Source: Rugalucina vietnamica (taxonomy: Eukaryota; Mollusca; Bivalvia; Lucinida; Lucinidae). Taken from it: a stretch of 64,000 nt of DNA. Below the pieces are notes generated by a model. The model was given only the letters and a program-made list of their open reading frames with translations. It had not been told where the DNA came from and did not search any database. Positions 63,059 through 64,000 of the stretch are shown one piece after another. Every line of letters begins with the position of its first letter. Position 1 is the first letter of the stretch. Where the stretch lies: contig OZ024871.1 in the NCBI GenBank assembly GCA_964017185.1, positions 27,256,488 to 27,320,487 of the forward strand, written 5' to 3'. A program made the position numbers and the translations under genes.

Positions 63059-63270
63059 TTCAGCATGAGAAAGCTAGCAATTTGGGTTTCCGACTAGGTC
63101 TGTCTCAAACCAGTCTGAAGCAGGCTAGAAGCTTGAAATTTTGGATTTAAGAAGAAGAGGGATTGCACTCTCCATTTAGCGAAAACAAAGGTGCTGATCA
63201 GCTGCACAGTTACTGCACAGCTGATTCCCATATGCAGGTACATGTAGTTGGATTTCTCATGCGGTGGTTC
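63059..63270 (-). mobile_element. GAGCC-family MITE, copy 29
   Basis: Minus copy with AGAAGCTTGAAATTTTGGAT, GTGCTGATCAGCTGCACAGT and TACTGCACAGCTGATT. The second arm is truncated before the CGCCTTTG block. Ends degraded (ATTTCTCATGCGGTGGTTC). Confidence 0.75.
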
Positions 63271-63284
63271 AAATGTGTCTACTA

Positions 63285-63911
63285 CAGCTAGGGATAATTC
63301 TCAAATACGGAGACAATCTCCATATCGGGGGATTGTCTCCGTTTTAGGAGACAATATATGTTAAAAAATTGCTACATTGCCAAAAAATAAGATGTCCCTC
63401 GATCGGGGGAATGTCTCCCGTTTTGGAGACAAACTTGTCTCCGATTCTGGGGACATTCTCCTTATCGGGAGACAGTATGAAAAAATGTCATATTTTAGGC
63501 ATTTTCAGACTGTCCTGCGCATTTTACTGCGAAAAAGCGCATGTTAAAACAATTTGGGAAGACACCAGTCCATCAAGACCTAAATTTAATCCGTTGCATC
63601 AAAGAAATTCACCGTTGCGATTAGTACAGAGATATGGGACAGGCCCTGGTATAGTCACTAGATTAAAGACTAGGAAGAATTGTTTATTTTCTTCGTGATT
63701 TTATTGTTAAGCATGGTTACTTTTACGATAAATTTTCAATCAGAAGGCATGAGCTTTAATCTGAAACTTTTTATTTAGGTCATTTCCTGTCTCCCGATCG
63801 GGGGACAAAATTTTAACACATGATGTATAAATTGATCAAAATGCATTAGACTATATGGCAGTGTCTCCCGATCGAGAGAATGTCTCCATTTTTGAGAATT
63901 ATCCCCAGCTG
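63285..63911. mobile_element. 627-bp TIR element with GTCTCC/GGAGAC iterons
   Basis: TIR CAGCTRGGGATAATTCTCAA at both ends, flanked by TACTA (63280-63284, 63912-63916). Both subterminal regions carry repeats of a palindromic unit, GTCTCCCGATCGGGGGAC and variants: about five or six in the left 200 bp and three in the right 120 bp. No transposase; the frame at 63369-63698 is repeat-derived. A 5-bp duplication with CAG ends does not match a common class clearly. Confidence 0.8.
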
Positions 63912-63957
63912 TACTAAGTTATGTTCCAATCAGTCTTCTTGTTCTTATTTCACTACA

Positions 63958-64000
63958 CATGCGCGGATCCAGAGGGGGGGACCGGGGGTCCGGACCCCCC
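63958..64000. mobile_element. GATCCAG-ended element, left end only
   Basis: CATGCGCGGATCCAGAGGGG followed by GGGACCGGGGGTCCGGACCC matches the start of the nested element at 11442-11629. It runs off the window edge. Confidence 0.7.

Overview
This is a window of a eukaryotic nuclear genome, most likely a bivalve or related mollusc. It is AT-rich, intron-like and crowded with transposons. It contains tRNA-derived SINEs, CR1/Jockey-type and RTE-type LINEs, many short terminal-inverted-repeat (TIR) elements, and tandem repeats led by a GTCC/GTCT microsatellite of the kind described in bivalves (pearl/Helitron-like). The species assignment is an inference from repeat style only. There are no bacterial operons, CRISPR arrays, rRNA genes or intact tRNA genes.

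One host gene can be supported. A large terminal coding exon at 55019-56121 (+) encodes a protein whose C-terminus is a textbook SOCS box: a BC box (SLxxxCxxxI) followed by LPLP. It is therefore a probable substrate receptor of an Elongin BC/Cullin-5 ubiquitin ligase. About 17 kb upstream, a candidate first coding exon (37633-37807, ATG at 37654) has a splice acceptor, a strong start context and a donor. Its phase fits the SOCS-box exon exactly, so both may belong to one gene. A 100-bp non-coding exon-like block lies at 13760-13859.

Layout. 0-5.6 kb: degraded LINEs, one inserted into another. 6-13 kb: small TIR elements, a SINE, a nested 1.5-kb TIR element and two nested palindromic MITEs. 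14.9-16.3 kb: 5'-truncated RTE-like LINE with a 13-bp target-site duplication (TSD). 16.4-24.5 kb: a 760-bp TIR element and many MITE copies. 24.6-30.5 kb: TIR elements of 2.6 and 2.2 kb plus a 306-bp MITE. 31-37 kb: a 5.6-kb inverted-repeat-bounded block. 37-39 kb: duplicated start exon and a mariner-like insertion. 39.5-41.9 kb: LINE with an intact 693-codon reading frame and a 10-bp TSD. 42.4-45.6, 46.9-48.2, 50.2-52.8 and 59.1-60.5 kb: four tandem-repeat elements of common design. 54.8-56.1 kb: SOCS-box exon. 56-64 kb: more nested MITEs and a 627-bp iteron-rich TIR element.

The dominant signal is one MITE family ('GAGCC' family), with about 29 full or partial copies in both orientations. 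Complete copies are about 210-260 bp, have a 27-bp TIR and usually a 4-bp TSD. They carry an internal near-perfect palindrome whose central arms differ between copies but mostly stay self-complementary. A second family ('CATCAG' family) has the same two-tier plan, TIR outside and long palindrome inside. No transposase for either is visible, so both are non-autonomous here. Nested insertions give empty-site comparisons and a relative chronology of transposition.
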